This document shows, one piece after another, positions 12,501-24,100 of a stretch of 64,000 nt of DNA. Source of the stretch: Scatophagus argus (Eukaryota; Chordata; Actinopteri; Scatophagidae); NCBI RefSeq assembly GCF_020382885.2, contig NC_058502.1, forward strand, positions 10,505,950 through 10,569,949. Reading direction: 5' to 3'. The notes under the pieces were generated by a model. That model worked only from the letters and a program-made list of their open reading frames with translations, ran no database searches and was not told the DNA's origin. The position numbers and the translations under genes were made by a program. How positions within the stretch are numbered: position 1 is the first letter of the stretch; every line of letters begins with the position of its first letter.

Positions 12501-14693
12501 ATGGAGATCAAGGAGGTAGAGAGATGTTGCTGTGTAGTTAAGGTGTTAGAGGCGTTTTCAGCAAAGACACCCGTGAGCTGCAGCGGAGTTATCGTCAATT
12601 CTCAAACTGGAACAGTCATATGCACAGGCCTCCCGTTTTCCCGTTTTCTTACCGACAAACAACCCCTCTCCCCAGAGCACAGATTCCTGTCACCCCGCAG
12701 TTTTAGTGAAAAACTCAAAATCCGCGTCAGCTTTTCTACTGAGCGGGATTTGGGTAGGAGCCAGTCTCCAGAGGGAAAAGCATTTTTACCCTCCAGAACC
12801 AAAACAACGTGTAACCGTGAAGTTTCAGCCGAGCTGCTGATGCTGGTGAACTGCCTGGAGTTCAAACAGGCTTTCCAGGCAATTTTTAAAGATGCTGATC
12901 AATGGCGTTTCCATGGTGATGAAGGGGATGAGGAGCTGGTCAGAGATGCCCAATTCCTCAGCTGGTTTGCTGTACTCAAGTACTCAACTGTGGCGGCAGG
13001 TGACAACCCAATTTCAGGGACTATACCCTGGCAGAGCAGCTCATCTCTCCAGAAGGGCTGCCCGGTTGTTGCGTGCGGCTCACCTTTCGGCTCCCTCTGC
13101 TTAGATCTATTCATCAGTACCCTCAGCAGAGGTATCATCAGTAACCTCTCTGGAGAGGACAATGCTGTTATCCTCACAGATGCCCGGTGCTTGCCAGGGA
13201 CCGAAGGAGGAGGGTTGTTTGTGGTGAAAGGCATGTACAGTGTGCGTCTCATTGGACTGATAGTGTCTCCATTTGGTTGGAAGGCAAACGAGTGGATAGG
13301 CCTCACTCTGGTCTGCTCTGTCCACTCGATTTTCCGGAATATCATCCACTGTATGAGCTTTCAAGATCCAATCGCAGGTGTTTGGCTCCATCCTGGAGAG
13401 GCAGGTGTCCGCATGTCCGCCACAGCCCATGAGTCAGAAGCTGTTAAATACCCCACTGTGTGTCTTGTGGACAGTGGGCAGTTCTGGGGCTCAGGGGTTG
13501 TTGTCACCTCTCAGCTGGTTGTGACCTGCAGGCACGTTGTCAACAGGAAATCAGAGGTCACCCTGAAGTTCCATCACAGGGACAGGTGAAAACACATTCA
13601 TTGTTTTAATCCATGTAAGAGTGGACTGTAAGATGCTCTCCAACCATGCCCTTCTCTCTGCAGAAAATTCAGCCAGAAATGTTTAATATATAATGTTTGA
13701 CCCTTTTGAAAGACTATTTATAGCAGGAAAAGCGTGTCACAGTGAAATTCATTTCAGTAACTGAAACTGCCTCTTTGGCCTTTTAGCAAGCAGTTTTACT
13801 GATTTGGTAGTTCAGCATATCTGATGTTTGCCAATATCTGTTTCACAGGGTGCGTGATATTGTGGGTGATGTGCTGTTTTACACTAAAGCATCTTCACCC
13901 TATGATTTGGCTTTGGTGCAGTTGAGAGACTCTGTCACAGAAGTCGTGGTCCCCCGAATGGCTCAGAGTTTTAATCCAGGTTTGATTTCAGTTTTGTTTA
14001 AGGGGAGCAGAAGAATTGTTTTTAAAGTAACATCTTGCTGCACACAGAAGAAATCTGTGTTTCTGTATACTAAACAAACTGTTCTAAAACTGATGTTCAG
14101 CTTTGTGTCTCTGCCCACAGGTGAATCTGTAGTTGTGGTGGGATATGGTGGCTTGGGTCGGAGCTGTGGCCCTTCCCTGACATGTGGTGTCCTATCCAAA
14201 GCCATTAGATTGAGCGAGCAGCCTGTCATGCTTCAGACTACTTGTGCAGTACAAGCAGGGGCCAGTGGGGGTGCTGTGGTGAAGAGATGCTCAGGAGAGC
14301 TGCTGGGTAAGAAACCCTGGACATGCAAAATCATGTACTCATTTTGATCAGTGGGGGGCAGAGGATGACCACAGAGAACAGTGCACCACACATGTGTGGA
14401 GAAATGGCAGCAATTCACACGTGATTTCTCTTTCTGCACTGCTGTATTTGCAGATCTAAGACTGTATAATGCTTATTTGTGTTGTTGTAGGGGTTGTGTC
14501 CAGCAATACAAGGGACTTTGCTGCCAATGTGACCTACCCTCACCTCAACTTCAGCATTCCAGTGACTGTTTTCGGGGGACTGTTGCAGCATTTTGACCAG
14601 ACAAAGGACATCAATGTTTTCAGGGTGTTGGACACCACAGACAAAAATATCAGAAGGGTGTGGAGGCTACAAGGTGCTCAAAGCAAACTGTAA
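12501..14693 (+). CDS. tysnd1: tysnd1, peroxisomal trypsin-like processing protease (534 aa)
   Basis: TYSND1 enters peroxisomes and trims leader peptides from PTS1- and PTS2-targeted enzymes. Exons: 12501-13585, 13849-13979, 14121-14306 and 14491-14693, phase-consistent, with stop TAA. The catalytic triad is visible: His345 in TCRHVV, Asp381 in SPYDLALV and Ser454 in AGASGGAV. The protein ends in SKL, the canonical PTS1. The region VACGSPFG..LTDARCLPGTEGGGLF in exon 1 matches the family's N-terminal half. Human TYSND1 is 566 aa. I chose the ATG at 12501 (G at -3 and +4). The open frame extends further upstream but holds no earlier ATG. The final 68 codons contain TYPHLNFSIPVTV, closely matching the human C-terminus. 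Confidence 0.94.
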
Positions 14694-16030
14694 CTGCTGA
14701 GCCCTGCACCTTGAGATATGCTAGAGAAAAAGGTTGCATACTCAAATCAATATGTACTATATGTACAATCACACTGGATAATCAAACTAATATTAAATGG
14801 GTTTTTTTCTGTTATAGGAAAATTGCTGTTTTCTAGTATATAACTTTATATGTTTCTAATCTCAGTTTGTTCGAAACATAGACACATTCACCGAAATATA
14901 AAGGAGTAAATGCAACTAAAACGAGAATCATTCATTCTTAATGACGATGCCCAGAGTCACGCAGTAAACAATGTGAAATATTTAAAAGATCACAGCCAAG
15001 TTTCATTTGCTCTAATCCCTATGGAGACTGTTTTATTGTGCTGCAATGTAATCAAATTCATAAAATAGTTCATTTTGGGGACGTTTCAACATATGTTGGG
15101 TTATTTCTGTACACAGTCATCACAAATGTCATCACGATTCACATCTAACATCTAAGTCTTAGTTATTTCAAACTTAAAGCATCAGGAAACGATAATACAT
15201 TTACCTGGAAGCATGTGTCATACAGATGCCTTGTTTTCACCAAGCAGGAGGAATATTCAGCATAATAAGCTGACAGGTTGCTGAAAATGATTGGTCCCAT
15301 TGGGTAGCCAGGAGACTTCCTGTCCGTATCAGGTATTCAGACATCTGTCGGCAAACCTATCCATTCACAGCTAACACATTTAAGGTTTCACCCACTGGGG
15401 CATCAATGGTACTGATTTCCATTATCACTGAAACGTGAAACTGAGAACTGACATTTCTGAGGATCGGTTAGTCAGTTTTACATTCCTAAGACAAGCGCTC
15501 TTGGCTTGAGCTCTCAAAGGCGTGCACACATTGTAACATACTGTAAGGTTTCTATTTCACTGTCTCCACACTGAAGAGCTGACAATAAAGAGGCCGGAGC
15601 AATGTCCCGAGGAGGCTGAGGAGAGGAGTTTCTATAGGCATTGTGCTGTTAGAAGGGCTGATATGCAGACCTGAGTCTGTATCTCATTTCCGCCGGTTTC
15701 CCATTGCTATAAGCTGCACTTCACTGCAGAATGAGGTAAGACAAGAGCAGAAGTGAGCCGACGATAAGTTCTGCCCCTCAGGAGATACAGAAATATAACT
15801 TGTCTTTGATATGGAAATGTACAATGGGCTGCAAAAATTCTGATGTCCTTACTGTTCAGAGTTTCAAGATTGTAGTTTAAGGTGCATGACTAAAAACTGA
15901 TGTGTATTTTTTTCTACCAGATTAAAATTACCTGATCCAAATCTTCATATCACCCAGATGGTAACTTGAACAACATATCAGAATCCGAATTCCTTTATCA
16001 GCTAAAAAACAAATACATACAATGCATAGT
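14694..16030. other. tysnd1 3' UTR and convergent spacer
   Basis: A probable tysnd1 poly(A) signal (ATTAAA) lies at 14792-14797. Beyond it no exon is visible. tysnd1 and spock2 are convergent, so the distal part of this spacer may hold the end of a long spock2 3' UTR. An AATAAA on the minus strand (15032-15037) is one candidate end. Confidence 0.4.
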
Positions 16031-16047
16031 CCTGCAGCATGTGTGTT

Positions 16048-16286
16048 TCTCTCTCTCTCTCTCTCTCTCATCCTCTGTTCTGTCTACCTTTTCTTTCCCC
16101 CCTTCACCCAGCCGACTATCAGCAGGATAGTTCTCCCTTGTGAGCTGGGTCCTGCTCAAGGTTTCTTCCTGTTAAAAGGGAGTTTTTCCTTCCCACTGTC
16201 TGCTTGCTCTGGGTTTCTGTAAAGCATCTAGAGACAATTTGGATTGTATAAGGTGCTATATAAATAAAATTGAATTGAATTGAATG
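16048..16286 (+). repeat. Common fish interspersed repeat ending in (TTGAA)n
   Basis: The element begins with (CT)11 at 16048-16069 and then carries the blocks 'tgagctgggtcctgctcaag', 'gtttcttcctgttaaaaggg', 'agtttttccttcccactgtc', 'catctagagacaatttggat' and 'gctatataaataaaattgaa'. It ends with short TTGAA repeats. I recognise these blocks from many percomorph sequences. The tail resembles the 3' end of a non-LTR element or its non-autonomous relative, but I do not assign a family. It sits in the tysnd1-spock2 intergenic or 3' UTR DNA. Confidence 0.7.
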
Positions 16287-17034
16287 GCAGTTTTTACTTG
16301 TAGGATAAATATTTAAATGCTAAAATGAGGAAACCAAAACACAAAGAATTTATTTTTATGCATAACAGTCTGACCTACTTGTCATTTGAGCATCATAAAT
16401 TACAGAAATTGTTTGAGGAAGATTTTTGCCTAGAGACAGTGCTGTAGGGTTGATGGACAATGCAGTAACTAGAGCCCAACCGATATATCCCCATGGCCAT
16501 TATTATCTAAGAATTCTTGCTAACAACATCTCTGGTCAATATGTGATATGAAATAGCCGTGCAGATCACCATCAGTCTCATGGTAGCAGAAGAGGTTAAG
16601 TCTGCCAAAGTCTGTAGACTTCGTCCTCTACATATCAATAATGTGTGCAGCAAACTGACAATCTGTCGATACTTGCTGTGAAATTGTAGCCTGGACGGAA
16701 ACAGTTGTCCAACCCAGCGACACAAGGGCCAACTTTAAACAGAGTCATGCTGCTAATATGGCTTAAAAAATGGTAACAATATATTGACCAATATATATAT
16801 ATTTAACATTTACACATAGGCCTAGAGTAACAAACTGTTGGGCAAACTGACAGGGCTCACTTAAAATTTGGTATTGAAGAATAGGTACATGGTTTGTTAT
16901 TACAGTCATTAGCTTCCTCTTCAGGATTCATTATAATTTTGCTCATCCCCAATGAGTTCACAAATCACCAAATCGTTCTAACCCTTACAATTTTTCTTTT
17001 TAACCGTCAAACTCAGATGAGTCCGTGTTTACTG

Positions 17035-17195
17035 CTAATTAGAACATATTAGGATGCTGTGGCTAAATTAAGATGGTGAACATGGTAAACCTACTCAACA
17101 ATCAGCAGGTTACCATAGTGACTGAACATGTTATCATATAACTGTTAGCATTTTTAAGAGCTGCTAACATCAGTAGATGGTTAGCTGTGTTTAAA
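17035..17195 (+). repeat. Partial copy of the 'gctaacatgctaa' fish repeat
   Basis: The segment 'gtttactgctaatta', 'aagatggtgaacatggtaaa' and 'gttagcatttttaag' matches the right half of the longer copies at 47895-48315 and 53700-54125. It is diverged and in the same orientation. Confidence 0.5.
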
Positions 17196-17307
17196 CTCAA
17201 ATATAGATGTCGGTATCAGCCTCAATATGGCGTACAGAGAATGGTCAACATGAAGAGAAGTAAAGCACAGCCTCAGAGGTACGGTGGCCAGCTGGGCCAC
17301 AAAGACC

Positions 17308-17343
17308 AGTTTATTTTGTTTTATTTATTTATTTATTTTTTAT
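17308..17343. repeat. AT-rich (TTTA)n tract
   Basis: The tandem TTTAT/TTTA run on the plus strand gives several overlapping AATAAA hexamers on the minus strand. It lies about 830 bp past the spock2 stop, so it could act as a spock2 polyadenylation region. This is not proven. Confidence 0.4.
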
Positions 17344-18075
17344 TAAACACAATAATTGATCCACATAATGATACGATGTACACTTGACAACTAAGCAGTA
17401 TATTCTGCCAGTCTTTCAAGGCATTGATAACGGGACTAATAGGTGACAATCAGTCTTCTGATACACACATTATATACAAGCTAAAGAGTGATACGTCAGA
17501 AACTTTTTTTCCATGAGTCATGAATGAGACAGAGCACTACTGTCACATATGAGCCGAAGCGTATGACATGAAAAAGGGTGCTTTTCAATACTCTAAAGTG
17601 GCTTCCTCTCTTAATTGCCTGTTTCCTGCCTAAAATCAAAGCTGGTTATCTAAATTTTGTTAATCTGCAGAAAGATAAGATGAAAGAGGCCGGTTTGGAC
17701 TAGTGAAATGCACCCAGTCTTTCTCCATTTTTTTTTAATGCAAGCACATGTCTAGCACCTGCAGCTGCTTAGAGTCTCCATTATGCATCAGCTAAAAACT
17801 GCTCAAAGATGCTTCAAAGGACATACAACAGAAGAGAACAAAGATTCACAAGCATAGGGGGACAAAATTCTTGACTCCATACCCAGAATTTCTTAATAGT
17901 GATATTTCCCCTTCCCCAGCCCATTTTAAGAACATCTTGTAACATTAAATACTACCTTTACATAATGTATCTCCCCTTTCCCAATCCCTTGCAACCCCCT
18001 CCTTTGTTTGTTCATAAGCCAGTGTTGTTCTGAGTGTGAGAGCTTCACCGTGTCCATTTCTTTTCAGGATCTGTG

Positions 18076-18106
<31 letters not shown>
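18076..18106. repeat. (TG)n microsatellite in the spock2 3' UTR
   Basis: About 15 TG units lie 65-95 bases beyond the spock2 stop codon, so they are transcribed as (CA)n in the 3' UTR. Confidence 0.8.
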
Positions 18107-18108
<2 letters not shown>

Positions 18109-18170
18109 GATGTTTGTGGTTGGGACCACCGAGATGCTCTTGTAGAGATGTTGGACTACACACTGGCCCT

Positions 18171-21100
18171 TTACCAGATATAGCCCCCATCATCCACCTC
18201 TCCCACCTCTCCCTCTTCCTCTTCAGCTTCCTCTGCAGTCTCCTCAGCTTCTTTCTCTTCTTCGTCCTCCCATCCAACTCCACTGCCAAAATCACCTGAA
18301 TATGCCATTTCATCATCTGCAGAGAGAGAGAGAGAGAGAGAGACAGAAAACACGTGGGGGCAGAGGGAGATTGAATTGGCTTTCTCGTGTAATGAATTCT
18401 GTTCAGTATGTCTACCTCTCAGCTTTGATGGAGTTCTTTCTGTACCAACAAGAAACGTTAAAATCAATTTCAAAACATTGACTGTGCTGCCAGAAAAGGA
18501 GAACGTGTTTGACTTTGTCTGGATTATAATAGCTATTTCTAAACCTTGCCAGGGGACTCATTCTTATCAGGCGCTGGTTCAGTCCAACCGGCCCCTCATT
18601 TATCTTGAAAAACTTTTCTCACAGCGACAAACAGGGCTTTAGAATGCAAATGACTCCGGACACATGAATGTGCCACTGGTCCCTGCAGTGAGTTACATTG
18701 CAGTGGGCCTCAGTCTTTTAACATAAAGGAAGCCTTGTGCACAATGCATGCAGGGGTGCTGGGGAGAAGTGGGCCAATGCGCAGCTGACATTTTGAGGGC
18801 TTTTTTTCTTTGCTACATTCAGCTTTCAAGTTCAAATTCCATTCGAATATATTGACAACTGAGACCTGTGGGACTTACCGCAGTCTGGCTTGCCACGAAT
18901 CCTAGATCCGGCTACTTCTCCTCCGTTTTGGTCAACACACCAGCACTCTCCCCTGTCACACTGCTGCTTCCTGTAGTAGCCGTCCTCATCGCAGCTGGGG
19001 ATGAATCGACCTGGCATCCGCACACAAAACACACAAATAAGAATCAGGAATGGTAAGGAGATCCTACATACCACATAATCTCTCCAAGCCTCATGAATCA
19101 TGCCTCATCACGCATGGCAATGAGCCCAAGTGAGAATGTAATGCATGCAGCATATGTGGCAGCCAATTCAATATTCCATGAATACAAATATGTTCAAGGA
19201 GCACGATAAGGATGAATAAGTATTAAGTCAGCATATTGCAGCATAATGGACTGGTGTAGGGTTGTATGTGTGTGTGTTGGGGGGGAATACAGCTTGTGTT
19301 CACACATAAGAGTGCAGAAAAGCCAGGAAAACATACTGCAGCTGATGATGACATTTCATATTTCAGTTGTTTTATAGTAATGTAAATAAAACATACATAT
19401 AATTATGACACAAATGAGAAGGGGCAAAACAGAACTGTCTGTCCAGTCGTTCAAGGGAACATCTGAGCGTCGGGCTGGCAGACTGTCCCCTGCTCGCCAC
19501 TCTGTGTCCTTGGAGAGTCCTGACTCAGAGCCTAGTCAGCCAGACAAAATCTGCAGTACGCACATGCGTGCTCACACAAGTCCAAATACACACACATTCA
19601 CATACTCACCCACTCACACATGCCTGTAAGACACACTGATGGCTGGTTTCCTTTGCCGTCTGTCAGTATAAAGTTCTAATCCATAAGACTCATCAGGGCT
19701 AAGGACTAATCTGCACCTCCTGCATGTCATCTGCTGGCTGAAAACCCCCCAAACAGGACAGATCCAATTGGGCTGAAATGCTCTTATCACAGGTACATGT
19801 CAGATACCTACCAAACTTTCTCTTGCCACCGTCTAGTACTTGGATTCTCTCGAGTTCAGCCAGGCAGGATGGTTCTGAAAAAGACAGAAAAAAATTTTTA
19901 GAAGAGGAACAAAGTACACTCCTCGGCACATCTAGACACAGGGCAGAGATAATGACTACCCAAAAGTCCGACACAAACAGTTAACTCTCAATAGTGACTT
20001 GTCCTGTGAGCGTAATCAATGTTTTCTAATGACCTCCTGCAAATTTTAAAATCAGTTCCCTTGTATTTCTTTCCCAAAGAACCCGTAGCTTGAGACCTAG
20101 ACCTAGTTTCTGCTTGGTTGGCTGGCTGACAGCCTCAACTTCTGAGAGCTGTGGGAGAACCAGGCTGTCAACAAGCAGCAGGAATGTTTTTAGCTCCTTG
20201 TGGTGACCGTTTCACCCCATGGGGGAACCGACGGATGTGCAGGATGACAAATGGTGACGGACCAGCACACAACACAGAGGTGGCTTCACCTGAGGGCAGC
20301 TGAGTGCCTTGAAGTTTGAATGCATTCGCTGAGGGGAATATGTCAGCACACAGGCACGTGAATGTGCATGTGTGTGTGTGTGTATATGCCTGTGGACACA
20401 CACCCGTCACACAAACCTCACATCCTCTCCAGAATACTCACTCTCTCTCCAGAAGCAGAGGCACCACTCAGCAGTAGAGACCTTGCCGTCCCTGTAGGAG
20501 TCACAGGAGTTGAAGAAGGGCCGGATGCAGACCTCATACTTGTCCAAGTTGATGGCAGCCAGCTCGGCCTGGTCCAGGTACAGGTCACTGTTGGTGTCCA
20601 GCTTGGAGAACATCCAGCCTATGGAGTCCTTACAGCTGGCCACCAGGCTCCTGTCCAGCACTGCAAACACAAAGACAGACAAACAATCATTCATTTTTAT
20701 CAGTGGACAGCTGCACAAATAAAAATGAAACCATGGCAGCGTGCTCAGTAATATCTCCAGTCTCCAATACAAATCCATCCTATTATTTTGTGATTTTGGT
20801 TTGTGAAAATGGCAGTTGACCTTATCGTTATTGACATATTACAAGAATGTCAGATTTAAAACTTGCTAAACAGGCTGGTTAGGGTCTGGTGCTTATCAGG
20901 CACTGACCTGTGGCCAACCAGATCCTGAGGCTCACGTATTGAAGCTCCTGTATCTGATACAAAGTTATCTTGATCCATCAGCCCGAGCATGTTAGTGGCT
21001 GTAACTGCTTTCAAAAGTATTTGATATTCAGTAATTGCTTGCACGTGGAAGGTGGGAGCAGTACCAGCAAAACCATAAAGCTCAAAGCTCAATTTATAAG

Positions 21101-24100
21101 GATTTTAATTTCCCTGTTGGACTTGTTTTTACCTTCAGAGCTGTGAAGTGTAAAACTGTAGAGGCAAGTTTTATGTGAGCAGTAGCTCCTGGGCATCCAT
21201 TGTCTATTTTAAGATATAATAAAAGACTAAATAAAAAAACTTGTTTAGATATTTTTCTTTTAGGACACTGCCTGTAAGTATTGTATTCCCGTGTTAATGC
21301 TGTTGGGATTCATTAAATAGTAGCTCTGACCTGATGTGGCGCCTGCTGCAGTGGTTCTGGCTCCAGGCTTGCTGTTGTTGCTCTGCTTGGCATTGGTCTG
21401 CAGCAGTTGGAACCAGTCCCTCAGACGCTCACCAAGATCAGCCAGATCCTGTCCAGTGCAGCTCTCTGGAGACCAGAGGGAGGGGAAAAATATCTGTTGC
21501 ACCTATTCATGTTGATACAATGGTTGTTGATCTTATTGTGTGTGCGTGTGTGTGGGTGAGACAGATACAGGATAAAAATGGTAAATGGGAAGCTTTGTAT
21601 AGCAGTGATTACAGGCAAATTCATTTTTTTTGCATACTTGTGTGTGTTGGTGTGTATTTCTATCTTACCGCGTTTATTCTCCTTGGCTGTAGGGACAGCA
21701 GTTGGACAAGGACACAGACCTGAACACTTCAGGGTAAGATCCTTCCCCGTAAGACATGCCTGCTGCTCCAGCTTGCACTACAACACAAACACACAGACAC
21801 ACATTAACACACACTGGTAACATTCACAAGGGGACACAAAGGTGAGGTAAAATGAATTATTGCCTCAGCACAGATCAAATATTCATGAGGTGACCGACGG
21901 TATACCTAAATTCAAATCAGAGATTTTGCTCCTAAATGTGCTTCCCAACCTCTGCCTGCATTCAAGGTCAGGAATAGTGATACAAAAGACAAAGCATAAA
22001 TCAATAAACATGTGGGAATCTGTCACCACAAGGCACCAATTGGTCCTTCTGAGACCATACATCACGGCTCTTCGTCTTGTTGTTTTCCTCTGAGAGTCTC
22101 TTCACATACCTCAGCTCTAAATATGTAAGGTGTATGTCACTATTCGCCACAGAGTACATTGTGTTAGCATTAGCATAACACAAAGTCAAAGCTGTGAATA
22201 AATGTACCGGTACTTGACAGATGCACCTATTGTTATACACTGGTAGTGCTTAGCATTTCAGTGCAAAGATTTTAACATGTGTTACCTAAACTGGTAATAG
22301 TCTTAAGGCTATTTTAACAATTCTAATAAACACAACATATGTTATTACAGAGCACATATAACATACGGGAAGCTGAATCGACACTTACATGAACTGAGCA
22401 TTATTTTCACTTTTTTACTGTGGGGGATGCTAGTACAGTTTCACTGCCAAATTTTGCAGCCCTCACCTACACCCATTTGTACTGTCACTTCTTTTCTCTT
22501 CAGAAAAATACACATTTTTTCTGACACTAATTGGATCCAATTGAATTATTTTTTTCTTTTCAAACTCAAACCGACATTACTTGTCTTTTGGCTACCTGGG
22601 GGGCAGCAGAAGCAATCCATAAACACAATATTCACATATTAACACTCAAAAAAAATGTATGTCGAATGCGTTAGGAAATATTTAACCATGAAGACACTCA
22701 ATTTGCGATGTGTTTACGGCCACTTGGCAAATGTAGGTCCAACATTAGCTTTCTTTTAGGCTTTATCCAGGGAAAACCTCTTTCTCTTTAGCTGCTAAAT
22801 GCTACTTCTAATGGGTAATTTAATAATTTCAATTTATCATCCCAAGAAAAACACATCGATGTGTAACTTACATGATTTAAAGAAACAGATATATAACGCT
22901 GGTATGTTTGTGAGACTGATAGATAAGGCTCAAATCAATATCACAATATTACTAAAAATATATTTCTACTGTTGATATACATTCAGTTCACAGTGTATTA
23001 ATTACAGGTAGGCATAACTTATCCAGTCTAATACATTAGATATGAATTATTCCTTTGTGGAGGTTCGAATGTTAATATTCAATGTTGCAAAGTTGCAAAG
23101 TTATGGTAATTTTGGAGGATGCAGGTGTTAACCCCCACTAGTATCAATGGGTAAGACACAATATAACACCTAACATATCGTTAAGTTCAATCCACATCTC
23201 TGAAACGGTTCCAAAAAGAACTGGTCCCTGTATTAGACTCTGTTGGTGTTAAACTGGCAATTAATAAATAAATAAACTGGCAATTGAAAGTATATCACAA
23301 TATTGCAGATTTGTGTAAAATCATAAAACCAGTGTTACATCAGACAAAACCATCAATGACTAATCCAGTCGGGTATGCATTTGCTTACCTTTGAGGCGTA
23401 GTTGTGTCCATCTGATCCACAAACCGGCCCTGTGGAGGAGATGGGGCAGGGCTGACAGTTTCCATCAGGGGACCTGAGAGTGGGTTGCTTCAGTCTGCAG
23501 GACAGAGGACACACAAACACACAAAGTCCAGCTGAGAGAGCAACTGCTGTGCTGATTCAGAGCACAGACGCAGCAGCACCAGCCTGGACGTGAAGCAAAC
23601 AGCACTTTTCCTCCGTGTTGTCTGAATGTATTAGTTTATCATTAAACAGCAGGCAGTCGTACTGCACCGGTGCACAAACAAGCTTTATAATTATCAATAT
23701 GGCCGACAGGGAAACACATCCCAGAGCGGCACACGCCACTGACTGTAAACTTGTTTTTGTTGACCTCATGAAAGTCTCCACTAATGGAGAAGATTTTTTT
23801 TTCTTTACTATGAGTGTGTTTTGGGAGTTAGTCAGTTCTTGCCCAGGGGCTGCACACACTCACCTGTGCTCAAGTTTCTTGCGGTTTACACACACAGCTC
23901 TCTGGTAGCCCTGGGCGATACACACCTTGTGTCGGCTGCACTTAACCTTTTGACAGGGGTCCTTGGTGGTGTCTACATCTGGGGGGGGATAGAAAATGAG
24001 ATGCTCAATTGTGGTATCCTCATTGCTTCACTTTTTACTATTTTCTCTATCTGTCTCTGCCCATCATTCTACTTTCTAAGATACTAGAGTGGTGCAGAAA

